41,081 nt of DNA. Source: Nocardia brasiliensis NBRC 14402 (GTDB lineage Bacteria > Actinomycetota > Actinomycetes > Mycobacteriales > Mycobacteriaceae). Shown here one piece after another: positions 32,456-40,905 of this stretch. The stretch's first letter is position 1. Every line of letters starts with the position of its first letter. Under the pieces are notes generated by a model that was given only the letters and a program-made list of their open reading frames with translations, ran no database searches and had not been told where the DNA came from. Made by a program: the position numbers and the translations under genes. Where the stretch lies: positions 1 through 41,081 of the forward strand of contig NZ_BAFT02000046.1 of assembly GCF_000308475.2 (NCBI RefSeq). The letters are read 5' to 3'.

Positions 32456-33091
32456 TCACTTCAGCTTGTGCGCGTAGACCGCCAGGCGCACCCGGTTGTC
32501 GCAGCCGGTCTTGCCCATCAGGTTCGCGACGTGTGTCTTCACCGTCGTGACACCGAGGTGCAGGCGGTCGGCGATCTCCTGATTGCTCCAGCCCGCGCCG
32601 ACCAGGGACAGCACCTCTCGTTCGCGTGGCGTCAATTCCGCTTGCGCGGCAGGCGGTTCCGGTTCCGGCCGGGTGGTCACGGCGCGATCGACGAGGCGGC
32701 GCAGCAGGTTCTGCGAGAAGAGCATGTCGCCGTCTGCAGTGCGGCGGATGGCGGTGAGCAGCTCGCTCGGCTCGGTGTCCTTGATCAGGTAACCCGCGGC
32801 ACCGGCGGCGAGCGCCGGAAACAGATGCTCGTCGTCGTCGAAGGTGGTGAGCACCAACACTTTCGCCGAGGGTCGCGCCCCGACGATCTGCTCGGTCGCG
32901 GCGACACCGTCCAGGCCGGGCATGCGCAGATCCATCAGGATCAAATCGGGTGACAGTTCGGCGGCCGACCGGATGGCCGCGACGCCGTCGGCGGCTTCGC
33001 CGATCACCTCGAGGTCGGGGGTGGCCTCGATCAGCATGCGCAGGCCCGCCCGGACCAGACGCTGATCGTCGACCAGCAGCACGGTGATCAC
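32456..33091 (-). CDS. NarL/LuxR-family response regulator
   Basis: 211 residues from the GTG at 33089-33091, which overlaps the kinase stop (GTGA). The receiver domain has D8-D9, phospho-acceptor D54 in LMDLRMPG and the switch Thr in VLTTFDDD. The LuxR HTH at the C-terminus reads LTPREREVLSLVGAGWSNQEIADRLHLG. It partners the DesK/NarX-like kinase encoded just upstream. The target gene is not known; the multicopper oxidase divergent from the kinase is a plausible one. Confidence 0.9.
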   Translation of the reverse strand: MITVLLVDDQRLVRAGLRMLIEATPDLEVIGEAADGVAAIRSAAELSPDLILMDLRMPGLDGVAATEQIVGARPSAKVLVLTTFDDDEHLFPALAAGAAGYLIKDTEPSELLTAIRRTADGDMLFSQNLLRRLVDRAVTTRPEPEPPAAQAELTPREREVLSLVGAGWSNQEIADRLHLGVTTVKTHVANLMGKTGCDNRVRLAVYAHKLK

Positions 33092-34263
33092 GAAGCGACC
33101 GCCGCTCGGTCCGCGGCGCCGGGCAACCAGGCGGCCACCGCCCAACCCCGCTCGGTCGCACCGACATCCAGCGTGCCGCCCGCGAGTTCCACTCGCTCGC
33201 GCATGCCGACGATGCCGTGGCCCGCCGAAGCCGCTGTCGCACTGCCCTTTCCGCCACTATCGATGCGCAACCGCACCCCACCGTCTCGATCGCGCACGCC
33301 GACCCTTACCGGCACCGCCGGATCGGCGTGTTTCATCACATTGGTCAGCGATTCCTGCACCAGCCGCAGCAGGGTCAACCGCCCGATCGCGTCCAGGCCC
33401 GCCGAACCGAGCGCCAGCTCCGCGTCGACGGTGAACCCGGCCACCCGCACCCGCTGCACGGCGGCCGTGATCTCCTTGTGCACCGCCGCCGCGTCCACGA
33501 GCGCGACCTCGCCGAGCGCCGGATCGCGCAGCGCCGCGAGCAGACGCCGGATGTCGGCGAGCGCGTCGGTGGCGGTGTCGCGGACGTCGTCGAGCACCGC
33601 GGTCATGGCCGGGTCCAGATCCGGGGCCACATGCCGGGCGATGCCGACTCGCAGCACGATCGAGGCCATGTGATGGGCGACCAGGTCGTGTAGTTCTCTG
33701 GCCAGCGCGCTGCGTTCGTTCGCGCGGGTGCGCAGTTCGGCGTCGGCGCGGCGGGCTTCGGCGTCCGCCGCGCGCAGTCGCAGGCTCGCCGCCAGCGCCC
33801 GCTGGCCGCGCAGGTACAGGCCGAGCAGCAGCGGTACGCCGACATAGGTACCCGCCTCGACCAGAATCGCCGCGCGCGAGAGGGACGCGTCGTGACTGCC
33901 CCAGCGCCCGAGCAGGACCGCGCAGGCCCAGCAAGCCGTCGCGAGCATCACCCGGGTGTTGCTCCGGGTCCGCATCACCGCCTCGACCAGGGCGACGGCC
34001 CCGAGATACGGCACCAGCCCGGACAGACCCCAGGCCTCGGTCCGGAACATCGGCACGGCGAGCGCCGCAAGCGCGAGCGCCACGGCCAGCGGCCACCGCC
34101 GACCCACCACGAACAACCCGCTCGCGACCATGGCCAACACCCAGTAACCCCAGGGCACCCGGTACTGGCCGGGGAAGGTGCTGGCGACCAGCAGCAGCGG
34201 AACCACGACGAGCGGGAGACACCGAACGGCCGACCGCACGGCGGGCCGGGAACCCATCTCCAT
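33088..34263 (-). CDS. Membrane histidine kinase (HisKA_3 type)
   Basis: 391 residues. About five membrane helices occupy residues 14-150. The dimerisation/phosphoacceptor region RELHDLVAHHMASIVL has the His at residue 192. The ATPase domain has QESLTNVMKHAD (N box) and GIVGMRERVELAGGTL. ATG at 34263 was used; another ATG at 34257 and a GTG at 34266 are possible. Frame-open sequence upstream to 35166 is antiparallel to the oxidase gene and is not counted. It has no extracellular sensor domain, so it probably senses membrane or cytoplasmic signals. Confidence 0.88.
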   Translation of the reverse strand: MEMGSRPAVRSAVRCLPLVVVPLLLVASTFPGQYRVPWGYWVLAMVASGLFVVGRRWPLAVALALAALAVPMFRTEAWGLSGLVPYLGAVALVEAVMRTRSNTRVMLATACWACAVLLGRWGSHDASLSRAAILVEAGTYVGVPLLLGLYLRGQRALAASLRLRAADAEARRADAELRTRANERSALARELHDLVAHHMASIVLRVGIARHVAPDLDPAMTAVLDDVRDTATDALADIRRLLAALRDPALGEVALVDAAAVHKEITAAVQRVRVAGFTVDAELALGSAGLDAIGRLTLLRLVQESLTNVMKHADPAVPVRVGVRDRDGGVRLRIDSGGKGSATAASAGHGIVGMRERVELAGGTLDVGATERGWAVAAWLPGAADRAAVAS

Positions 34264-34480
34264 CACGGTCCCACGGTAAGGGACTGCGGTGTCGCGGCCA
34301 CCGAGACCTCCGGGCCGAGCGATGCGCACGGACCGGAAGGGCTCAGCTTCTAGCACGTCGGCGAGCCGCGCACAAGGGTCCGCGGGACGAGCGGGCCGCC
34401 GCCAGGACCGGCTTCGGGGCCGATTTCCGCAATCGATGAGCAATCGAAGCTGGAACGGACACCGACGACAAGGAGTAGAC

Positions 34481-35994
34481 GTGGTCTCGAGACGAGGCTT
34501 CCTCACCGGAGTCGCCGTGCTGCCGCTCGCGGCGGCGTGCACGGCGCGACCCGCGGGCGCGCCGAGCTCGGCCACCACGGCCACCCGGCCGCTGCCCATC
34601 CCACGCTGGCCCCCTCGACGGTGGACGCCGCCGGCGTCCGGCACTTCCGGCTCGACGTCCAGGCGGGCAGCTCGGAGATGCTGCCGGGCAAGCGCACCCC
34701 GACCTGGGGCTACAACGGGTCGATCCTCGGACCGACGCTGCGGGCCCGCCGCCACGAGGCGGTCGCCTGCACGGTGCGCAACACCCTCGCCGAGCCGACC
34801 ACCGTGCACTGGCACGGTATGCACGTGCCCGCCCGGCACGACGGCGGCCCGCATCAGACGATCGAAGCGGGCGGCAGCTGGTCGCCGGAGTGGACGATCG
34901 ATCAGCAGGCCGCGACCCTCTGGTATCACCCGCATCCGCACGGCGCCACCGAAAAGCATGTCTACCGCGGACTTTCCGGCCTGTTCCTGGTCGACGACGA
35001 CCCCTCCGACGCGCTCGACCTCCCGAAAGACTATGGCGTCGACGATATTCCGCTGATCATCCAGGACCGGCGCTTCACCGCCGACGGCGCACTGGACGAA
35101 TCCGACCCGACCGATGTCGGTCTGCTCGGCGACACCATCGTCACCAACGGCATCGCTGGCGCGCACCTGGACGTCGGCACCGACCGGGTCCGGCTGCGGC
35201 TGCTCAACGGGTCGTCGGGGCGCATCTACCGGCTCGCGTTCGCCGACGACCGCGAATTCCAGCTCGTCGCCTCGGACGGCGGACTGCTCGTCGCGCCGGT
35301 GCCGTTGCGCGCCGTCCAGCTCAGTCCCGGCGAGCGCGCCGAAATCGTCGTCGGCCTGCGCGACGGTGAGCAGGTCATGCTGCGCTCGCTACCGATCGTC
35401 GCGCGTCGCGATATCGATCGCGCCGCCGCGTTCGGCTTCGACGACACCTTCGACATCGTGCTGCTACGCGCTGGTCGAAACCTGAAAAGAGCTGCGCCCC
35501 TTGCCAGTTCGCTCACCGCCATCGCACCGCTCGCCACCCCGGACACTCCGGTCGATCACGAATTCGAGCTGAAGTGGTTCATGATCAACGGTCAGCGGAT
35601 GGACATGAACCGCATCGATCTGACGATTCCGGTCGACACCACCCAGGTCTGGTCGGTCCGCAACAACGACAACTGGCCGCACAACTTCCACGTGCACGAC
35701 GTCCAATTCCAGGTGATCACCGTCGACGGCCAAGCCCCGCCGCCCGAACTCGGCGGCTGGAAAGACACCCTCTACACCGAGCCCCAGCGCGTCTATCGCC
35801 TGGCCATGCGCTTCGCCACGCACAGCGACCCCACCTACCCGTACATGTTCCACTGCCACCTGCTCCTGCACGAGGACCACGGCATGATGGGCCAATTCCT
35901 CGTCCTCGCCCCGGGCCGGCAGCCGGCGCCCATGGTCATGGACATGCCCGGCATGCACGCCGAATCAGGCTCCGGGCCAAAGCATCACGGGTGA
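34481..35994 (+). pseudogene. Tat-exported multicopper oxidase, frameshifted near 34604
   Basis: The start is a GTG at 34481 with AAGGAG 5 bases upstream, giving a twin-arginine signal VVSRRGFLTGVAVLPLAAAC. At 34604 the frame changes: one frame ends LPIP-RWPPRR while the mature protein (TLAPSTVDAAGVRHFRLDVQ...) lies in the next frame. Inserting one C (CCACG to CCACCG) gives the family-typical LPIPPLAPSTV. All copper ligands are present: HWHGMH, WYHPHPHG, HNFHVHD and FHCHLLLHEDHGMM. The total is about 504 residues, normal for CueO/CotA-like cuproxidases that oxidise Cu(I) or phenolics outside the cell. The gene is probably functional if the indel is an error. It is divergent from a two-component system. 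Confidence 0.8.
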
Positions 35995-35997
35995 GAG

Positions 35998-36753
35998 CTA
36001 CTTGCCCGCCGTAAGGCTGCGCAGGTCGCGAACATAGGTGACGGCCTGCTTGCCTTCGCCGGGGCTGCGCGTCTCCAACTCGAAAAGCGTGGTGGCACTG
36101 AAGAGTTCACCCAATTTGCGGTAGCCGTAGGTGCGCGGGTCGAAGTCGGGGCGCTGCTTGTTGATGATCGAACCGACACCGGCCAGGGTGGCCCAGCCGG
36201 AGTCGTCGGAGGCGGCGTCGACCGCGTTGCGCAGCAGGTTCATCAGCTTGGCGTCGCCTTCGAACTGCTTGGCCGCGCTACGCCGAGCACCCGCCGGGGC
36301 CTCCTCGATGGTGCCGGTGAGGTTTTCGGTGTAGATGAACTTGTCACAGGCCGCGACGAACGGCTTCGGCGTCTTGTGCTGACCGAAACCGTAGACGGTC
36401 AGGCCGGATTCGCGGATTCGACTGGCCAGACGCGTGAAATCGCTGTCGCTGGAGACGATCACGAAGCCGTCCAGGTTGCCGGTGTACAGCAGGTCCATCG
36501 CGTCGATGATCATCGCCGAGTCGGTGGCGTTCTTGCCGGTGGTGTAGCCGAACTGCTGGATCGGCTGGATCGACTGGGCGAGCAACTGATCCTTCCAGCC
36601 CTTGAGGTTCGTGCTCGTCCAGTCCCCGTAGGCCCGCTTCACGTGCGCCGTTCCATATTTGGCCACCTCGGCGAGCAGGCCGTCGGCGATGCCGGGCTGG
36701 GCATTGTCCGCGTCGATCAGCACCGCGAGTCGCGTAGCGTTGTCGCTGGTCAC
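35998..36753 (-). CDS. NYN-domain ribonuclease-like protein (LabA/Limkain type)
   Basis: 251 residues from the GTG at 36751-36753. A TTG at 36765 is also possible. The NYN/PIN-like domain (residues 5-140) shows the acidic residues of the metal-binding site in AVLIDADNAQ, KNATDSAMIIDAMDLL and VIVSSDSDFTRLA. The C-terminal 80 residues resemble the OST-HTH/LOTUS module (LRNAVDAASDDSGWATLAGVGS, then YGYRKLGELFSA), which binds RNA. This combination is widespread in bacteria, with RNA-processing or degradation roles mostly untested. Convergent with the oxidase gene (3 bases between stops). Confidence 0.85.
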   Translation of the reverse strand: MTSDNATRLAVLIDADNAQPGIADGLLAEVAKYGTAHVKRAYGDWTSTNLKGWKDQLLAQSIQPIQQFGYTTGKNATDSAMIIDAMDLLYTGNLDGFVIVSSDSDFTRLASRIRESGLTVYGFGQHKTPKPFVAACDKFIYTENLTGTIEEAPAGARRSAAKQFEGDAKLMNLLRNAVDAASDDSGWATLAGVGSIINKQRPDFDPRTYGYRKLGELFSATTLFELETRSPGEGKQAVTYVRDLRSLTAGK

Positions 36754-36807
36754 AGCACACCCCAATCGTCGGTCGGCTCGAGCACCACCGTAGCCCGGCG
36801 CGGGCCG

Positions 36808-37623
36808 TCAGTCGCGTAGGGCTTGTTCGCGCAGGGTGCTGAGCGTTTTGGCGAGGATCCGGGAGACCTGCATTTGCGATACGCCCAGGTGTGCGGCGAT
36901 CTGATCCTGGGTCTTGGACTCGAAGAACCGCATCACCAGCACCTGGCGTTCCCGTTCGGGCAACGCCGCGATCAGCGGTTTCACCGCCATGTAGTCCTCG
37001 ACGATGCGGTACTCCGGCTCCTCGGCGCCCAGGCTGTCCAGCGGTGAGCGCGGGGCGTTCTCGTCGTCGCTGTCGGAGCCGACATCGATCGAGGAGGTCT
37101 GGTACGCGTTGCGCGCGATCAGCGCCTGGGTGACCTCGACGAGGTCGGCGCCGAGTTCCTCGGCGATCTCGCGCGCCTTGGGCATCCGGCCCAGGCGCTG
37201 CGCGAGGGTTTCGATCGCGGGCGCGATGGTCTGCTGAATCTCCTTGAGCCGCCGGGGAACCCGCACCGACCAGGTGTAGTCCCGGAAGTGCCTGCGCACC
37301 TCGCCCATGATGGTGGGCACGGCGAAGGCCAGGAACGGCGAACCCTGGGTGGGATCGAAACGGTCCACCGCGGCGACCATCCCGACCCGCGCGATCTGCA
37401 ACAGGTCGTCGAAGTTCTCGCCGCGACCGGTGAACTTGCGCGCGATGTGCTCGGCCAGCGGCAGGCAGCGACCGATCAGTTCCTCGCGTAGCGCCGCGCG
37501 TCTCGGGTCGTCCGGGTCGAGCGCGGCCAACTCCAGGAACTGCGGCTCGATATTGTCGTAGCTGTCGCCGCCACGACGACGCGGCTGCTGGTCCACCTCG
37601 GACCGGGTCGCATCATTGCTCAT
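36808..37623 (-). CDS. sigF: Alternative sigma factor of the SigB/SigF family
   Basis: 271 residues from the ATG at 37623, which overlaps the anti-sigma gene by 11 bases. The open frame runs 24 codons further upstream within that gene. Region 2 has HIARKFTGRGENFDDLLQIARVGMVAAVDRFDP, region 3 MGEVRRHFRDYTWSVRVPRRLKEIQQ, and region 4 LPERERQVLVMRFFESKTQDQIAAHLGVSQMQVSRILAKTL. This fits mycobacterial SigF and Streptomyces SigB/SigF. It directs RNA polymerase to stress and stationary-phase promoters (GGTTT-N16-GGGTAT in mycobacteria). Cotranscription with its anti-sigma factor is clear. Confidence 0.92.
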   Translation of the reverse strand: MSNDATRSEVDQQPRRRGGDSYDNIEPQFLELAALDPDDPRRAALREELIGRCLPLAEHIARKFTGRGENFDDLLQIARVGMVAAVDRFDPTQGSPFLAFAVPTIMGEVRRHFRDYTWSVRVPRRLKEIQQTIAPAIETLAQRLGRMPKAREIAEELGADLVEVTQALIARNAYQTSSIDVGSDSDDENAPRSPLDSLGAEEPEYRIVEDYMAVKPLIAALPERERQVLVMRFFESKTQDQIAAHLGVSQMQVSRILAKTLSTLREQALRD

Positions 37624-38044
37624 CGAGTTCGCCCCGGGCCCAGACGAATTCGACGACAGTCGGATAGCCGTCGACGGCCGCGTCGAACGGCGCACGGGTC
37701 GCGGTGACCGAGTCGGTCAGTGTCTGCACGATATGCCAGCCGAAACTGCCTGCCCCGACCTCGGTTTCGGAGCGACCCACGGCCTGGATCGCGGCCTTCA
37801 GCACGCCTTCGCGGTAGGTGAAGGCGCAGGAAATGGTCGAACCGGGCACCGCGTCCTGCAGCAGCACGGTCGCGATCTCGTCGAGCGCGAGCCGGATATC
37901 GGTCACCTCGTCCAGCCCGAAGTCCGCGATCAGCAGCACTGTCTCGGCGAGCGCGCGCAGCATGGTCAGCTGCTCCGGCGTCGCGGGGACGGTCACGGCG
38001 ACCGTCGTTGTCTCCGTCACGGATTCCGATACCCGTTCACTCAT
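37613..38044 (-). CDS. Anti-sigma factor (RsbW/UsfX-like)
   Basis: 143 residues from the ATG at 38044. It is a GHKL (HATPase_c) anti-sigma domain with the N-box region RLALDEIATVLLQDAV and G1-like GAGSFGWHIVQTLTDSV, preceded by a 25-residue variable start. It sits immediately before and overlaps sigF, as in mycobacterial usfX-sigF. The protein should bind SigF until released by an anti-anti-sigma protein, none of which is visible nearby. Confidence 0.88.
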   Translation of the reverse strand: MSERVSESVTETTTVAVTVPATPEQLTMLRALAETVLLIADFGLDEVTDIRLALDEIATVLLQDAVPGSTISCAFTYREGVLKAAIQAVGRSETEVGAGSFGWHIVQTLTDSVTATRAPFDAAVDGYPTVVEFVWARGELDEQ

Positions 38045-38091
38045 TCCGCCACCACCCTCGTGCGCCACGTGCTCGACCGACGCGTCAGCCT

Positions 38092-38105
38092 ACCCGGAGC
38101 CGGGT
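38092..38105. promoter_or_regulatory. Short dyad upstream of the anti-sigma gene
   Basis: ACCCGG (38092-38097) and CCGGGT (38100-38105) form a perfect 6-bp inverted repeat with a 2-base spacer, about 50 bases before the rsbW start. On the minus strand this gives GGGTAG, like a SigF -10, but no matching -35 is present. Confidence 0.25.
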
Positions 38106-38157
38106 GGCGACGGCAGAGCCGCGCCGACATTATCCGGCGGCGCGGCCCGTCCGGCGG

Positions 38158-39780
38158 CTACTTCTCGATGTTCTCGAAGTCGAATTGACCGTTCCAGGTG
38201 AGTTCGGCCTTCTTCACCTTCTCCCCCAGGCCCGCGGTGGCGATGTAGTCGAGCACCGGGATGTCGGCCATGTCACGCAACAGCAGGGCCTGCGCCTGCC
38301 CGACGAGCTTGTAGGACTCCTCCAGCGACGCGGCCGCCAGCGCGGCGTCGATGAGCTTGTCGAATTCGGGGTTGGCGTAGTCGATGTTGTTGGTGCCGGC
38401 CCCGGTGTAATACTGCGCGGTCAGGAACTGCAGCATGGTCGGGTAGTCACCCTGCCAGCCGTAGCGGAACGCCTTGCCGATGGTCCGCGCGGTGATCGCG
38501 GTCCGGATGTCCTTGAACGTCGGATAGGGCGCGCCGATCGCCTCGATGCCGAGCGTGTTCTTGATGCTGTTGGCGACCGCTTCGATCCAGGCCTGGTGCC
38601 CGCCGTCGGAGTTGTAGGCGATCTCGTAGCGGCCCGACCACGGCGAGATGGCGTCGGCTTGGGCCCACAGCTTCTTGGCCTCGGTCGGGTTGAACTTCAG
38701 CACCTCCGCGCCCGGCAGGTCGCCGTCGAAGCCGGGCAGCGTGATCGCGGTGAAGTCGCGCGAGGGCACCCGGGTGCCGTGGAAGATGTTCTCGCAGATC
38801 TGTTCCCGGTTGATCGCCATGGACAGCGCCTTACGGCGCAGCACGCCTTCCTCGCCGGACAGGTGCGGGATATTGGATTGGCTGCTCACGTGCTGGTTCT
38901 GTGCCGTGGGCTTGGTGATCGCGCGATCGCCGAGGTCCTGCTTGTAGGAGGCCAGCGCGCTGTCCGGGATGGTGTCGAGCGCGTCGAGATTACCCGCGAT
39001 CAAGTCCGCGTAGGCGGTGTCGAACGACTGGTACATGACGAACCTGATGCCCTTGTTCTTGGCCGGGCGAGCGCCCTTGTAGTCCGGGTTCGCGACCAGG
39101 TCGACCTTGACGTTGTGCTCCCACGCGCCGGTCCGCGCGAACTTGTACGGCCCGTTGCCGATCGGGTTCTCGCCGTAGGCCTTCATGTCCTTGAACGCGA
39201 CCTCGGGCATCGGATAGAACGGGGTGAACGCGAGCGCGAGCTCGAAGTCGATCGACGGACGCGTCAGCGCCACGGTGAAGGTGTGCTCGTCGACCACCTT
39301 CAGGCCCGACATCGTCTGCGCGGTGGGCTTTTCCGCGGCCACGTCGTCGTATCCGACGATCGGCGCGAAAACATAGCCCTGCAATTGCGCGTTGGTGCTG
39401 AGCGCGCCGTAGTTCCAGGCATCGACGTAGGACTCGGCTGTCACCGGTGTACCGTCGGTGAACTTCCAATCCGGCTTGATGGTGATCTTGTAATTCTTCC
39501 GGTCGGTCGTCTCGATGGACTGCGCCATGTCGTTGTGCGCCACACCGTCGGCGTCGTAATACTTCAGCCCCGCGAATATCCGGTCCGCGATCCGGCTGCC
39601 GTTGTTGTCGTTCATGCTGGTCGGCACGATCGGGTTCTGCGGCTCGGTGATATTGGTCGTCACGATGCCCGCGTCGGTGTCCTCGTCGGACGAGCACGCG
39701 GACAGTCCGAGGCCCGCGGCCAATAGCACCGCCGCCGTCAACGCACCAGCTCTTGTGAATCTCACTGCGTTTCTCCCCAT
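38158..39780 (-). CDS. Oligopeptide/dipeptide ABC transporter substrate-binding lipoprotein (family 5)
   Basis: 540 residues. Lipoprotein signal LGLSAC (Cys about residue 29). The SBP_bac_5 pattern is clear: NIADRIFAGL-like start region (RIADRIFAGLKYYDADG), DWKFTDGTPVTAESYVDAWNYGA, IGNGPYKFARTG and RKALSMAINREQI. It binds peptides or similar ligands at the cell surface for an Opp/Dpp-type importer. No permease or ATPase gene follows on this strand; a permease-like C-terminal fragment lies upstream at 39918-39998. So the importer genes may be upstream in a partner locus, or the protein may be an orphan. Confidence 0.9.
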   Translation of the reverse strand: MGRNAVRFTRAGALTAAVLLAAGLGLSACSSDEDTDAGIVTTNITEPQNPIVPTSMNDNNGSRIADRIFAGLKYYDADGVAHNDMAQSIETTDRKNYKITIKPDWKFTDGTPVTAESYVDAWNYGALSTNAQLQGYVFAPIVGYDDVAAEKPTAQTMSGLKVVDEHTFTVALTRPSIDFELALAFTPFYPMPEVAFKDMKAYGENPIGNGPYKFARTGAWEHNVKVDLVANPDYKGARPAKNKGIRFVMYQSFDTAYADLIAGNLDALDTIPDSALASYKQDLGDRAITKPTAQNQHVSSQSNIPHLSGEEGVLRRKALSMAINREQICENIFHGTRVPSRDFTAITLPGFDGDLPGAEVLKFNPTEAKKLWAQADAISPWSGRYEIAYNSDGGHQAWIEAVANSIKNTLGIEAIGAPYPTFKDIRTAITARTIGKAFRYGWQGDYPTMLQFLTAQYYTGAGTNNIDYANPEFDKLIDAALAAASLEESYKLVGQAQALLLRDMADIPVLDYIATAGLGEKVKKAELTWNGQFDFENIEK

Positions 39781-40251
39781 GTCGAGAAATGGAGGGAACC
39801 CGTGACACGCGTGAGGTCACCAGCGCGTGCCGACACGATCCGCCTTGAATGTCCTCGGACAGTAGCGATTCCGGCAAGCGCTGTCATCAGATCGACAACT
39901 TGCGGCGGGTGAGGCGTTTACAGCCAGTCCTTCTTGCGGAACAGCACCCAGGCCGCGATCTTGCGAGTCGCCTGCCGCGCTCGGTGATCATCGCGGCATC
40001 ATGCGCAGCACAACCAACCGGTCCGGATGTTGACGGCGAGCTCCCAGCGATGCCAGGGCAACTCAGGAAATCGGCGCCGGAACCGCTGTGCTCCTGCCGA
40101 TTTCGCGGTGCGATTCGCCGGATTTCGTTGCGCGGGATTCGCGGAATCGATCACTCGGCCCAGGCCCCCGCGCGAGAATAAAAGCGGCCTGATCCGCCTT
40201 CACTCCGAACTATCGGCTGTCGTGGCCGAGCAGAACATGTGGGGAAACACG
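39781..40251. other. Intergenic region between the binding lipoprotein and the glycine-zipper protein
   Basis: This 471-base gap holds a short permease-like remnant (39918-39998, minus) and the promoter of the plus-strand gene. No RNA gene, terminator or long conserved repeat was seen. The AT-rich stretch GAATAAAAGCGGCC near 40174 could belong to a promoter. Confidence 0.35.
39918..39998 (-). pseudogene. Possible C-terminal remnant of a membrane transport permease
   Basis: The minus-strand frame ending at TAA 39918-39920 reads RARQATRKIAAWVLFRKKDWL. The basic-plus-aromatic end resembles the cytoplasmic tail of a membrane protein and fits an Opp/Dpp-type permease, the expected neighbour of the binding lipoprotein. 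A TGA at 39999-40001 closes the frame upstream and no start is present. It may be a decayed permease gene or chance. Confidence 0.25.
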
Positions 40252-40806
40252 ATGAAAATCAAAGGATTTGCCACCGCGCTTCTCGCGGTAGGAGCTACCG
40301 GAATCACCGCGGGCACCGTCGCCGCCGAACCGCTTTCGACACCATCAGCCGAGGTCAGCGCGTATGGCGTCGATCATGGCATCGGCTACACCACGACAAC
40401 CGACGGCCGCGGCGTGCGCACCACCGTCGACGCGGGCGCGTTCGCGCTCACCCAGGACGGGACCGCGGTTACGCTGACCGACGCCGCGGGCACCGTGGTC
40501 GCTGCGCTACCCACCTCGTTCACCGCCGGCGGCGCGACGTTCGCGCTGCGGCCGGAGCTCGCCGACGCGGGCCGCACGGTCACGCTGACACCGGTCAGCG
40601 CCCCGGAAACCAGCGCGCACCTGGCCCAGCTGGTCGATCAGGCGGACGACACCATCGCGCGCAAGCAGTACAACGCGGGGATCGGCGCCCTGATCGGCGC
40701 GGGCATCGGCGCGGTGATCGGGTTCTTCCTCGGCGGTGTCGGCGCCCTGGTCACCATCCCGATCGGCGCGGGCATCGGGGCCCTGATCGGTTACTCCACC
40801 CCGTAA
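40252..40806 (+). CDS. Secreted protein with a C-terminal glycine-zipper membrane segment
   Basis: 184 residues from the ATG at 40252 (GGGGAA ahead). A Sec signal (MKIKGFATALLAVGATGITAGTVAA) leads to a beta-rich domain (residues 28-120, Thr/Ala/Gly-rich: GIGYTTTTDGRGVRTTVDAGAFALTQDG pattern), then a Lys/Gln linker and a glycine-zipper membrane segment (GIGALIGAGIGAVIGFF, then GAGIGALIGY) at the C-terminus. Proteins of this layout are frequent in Nocardia and are uncharacterised. The hairpin after the stop marks the transcript end. Confidence 0.75.
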   Translation: MKIKGFATALLAVGATGITAGTVAAEPLSTPSAEVSAYGVDHGIGYTTTTDGRGVRTTVDAGAFALTQDGTAVTLTDAAGTVVAALPTSFTAGGATFALRPELADAGRTVTLTPVSAPETSAHLAQLVDQADDTIARKQYNAGIGALIGAGIGAVIGFFLGGVGALVTIPIGAGIGALIGYSTP

Positions 40807-40817
40807 TTCGCCGACGG

Positions 40818-40848
40818 AGCGCCGACGCGGCAGGTGCGCGTCGGCGCT
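40818..40848 (+). terminator. Terminator after the glycine-zipper protein gene
   Basis: A perfect 12-bp stem (40818-40829 with 40837-40848) closes a 7-base loop, 12 bases after the TAA. It is the clearest intrinsic-type terminator hairpin of the window together with that at 1158-1201. Confidence 0.8.
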
Positions 40849-40905
40849 TCGGGTAGCGCCGGTACCGAGTCGGGCGCGGCCCGGCCGCTGTGCATGATGG
40901 TCCGC

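Noticed and set aside
34267..35166. Upstream extension of the kinase reading frame on the minus strand
   Set aside because: It is antiparallel to the multicopper oxidase coding region, has no start with a ribosome site and no kinase or sensor features.
38075..38110. SigF-type promoter before the anti-sigma gene
   Set aside because: Only a GGGTAG -10-like sequence is present; no GGTTT-like -35 at the right distance.
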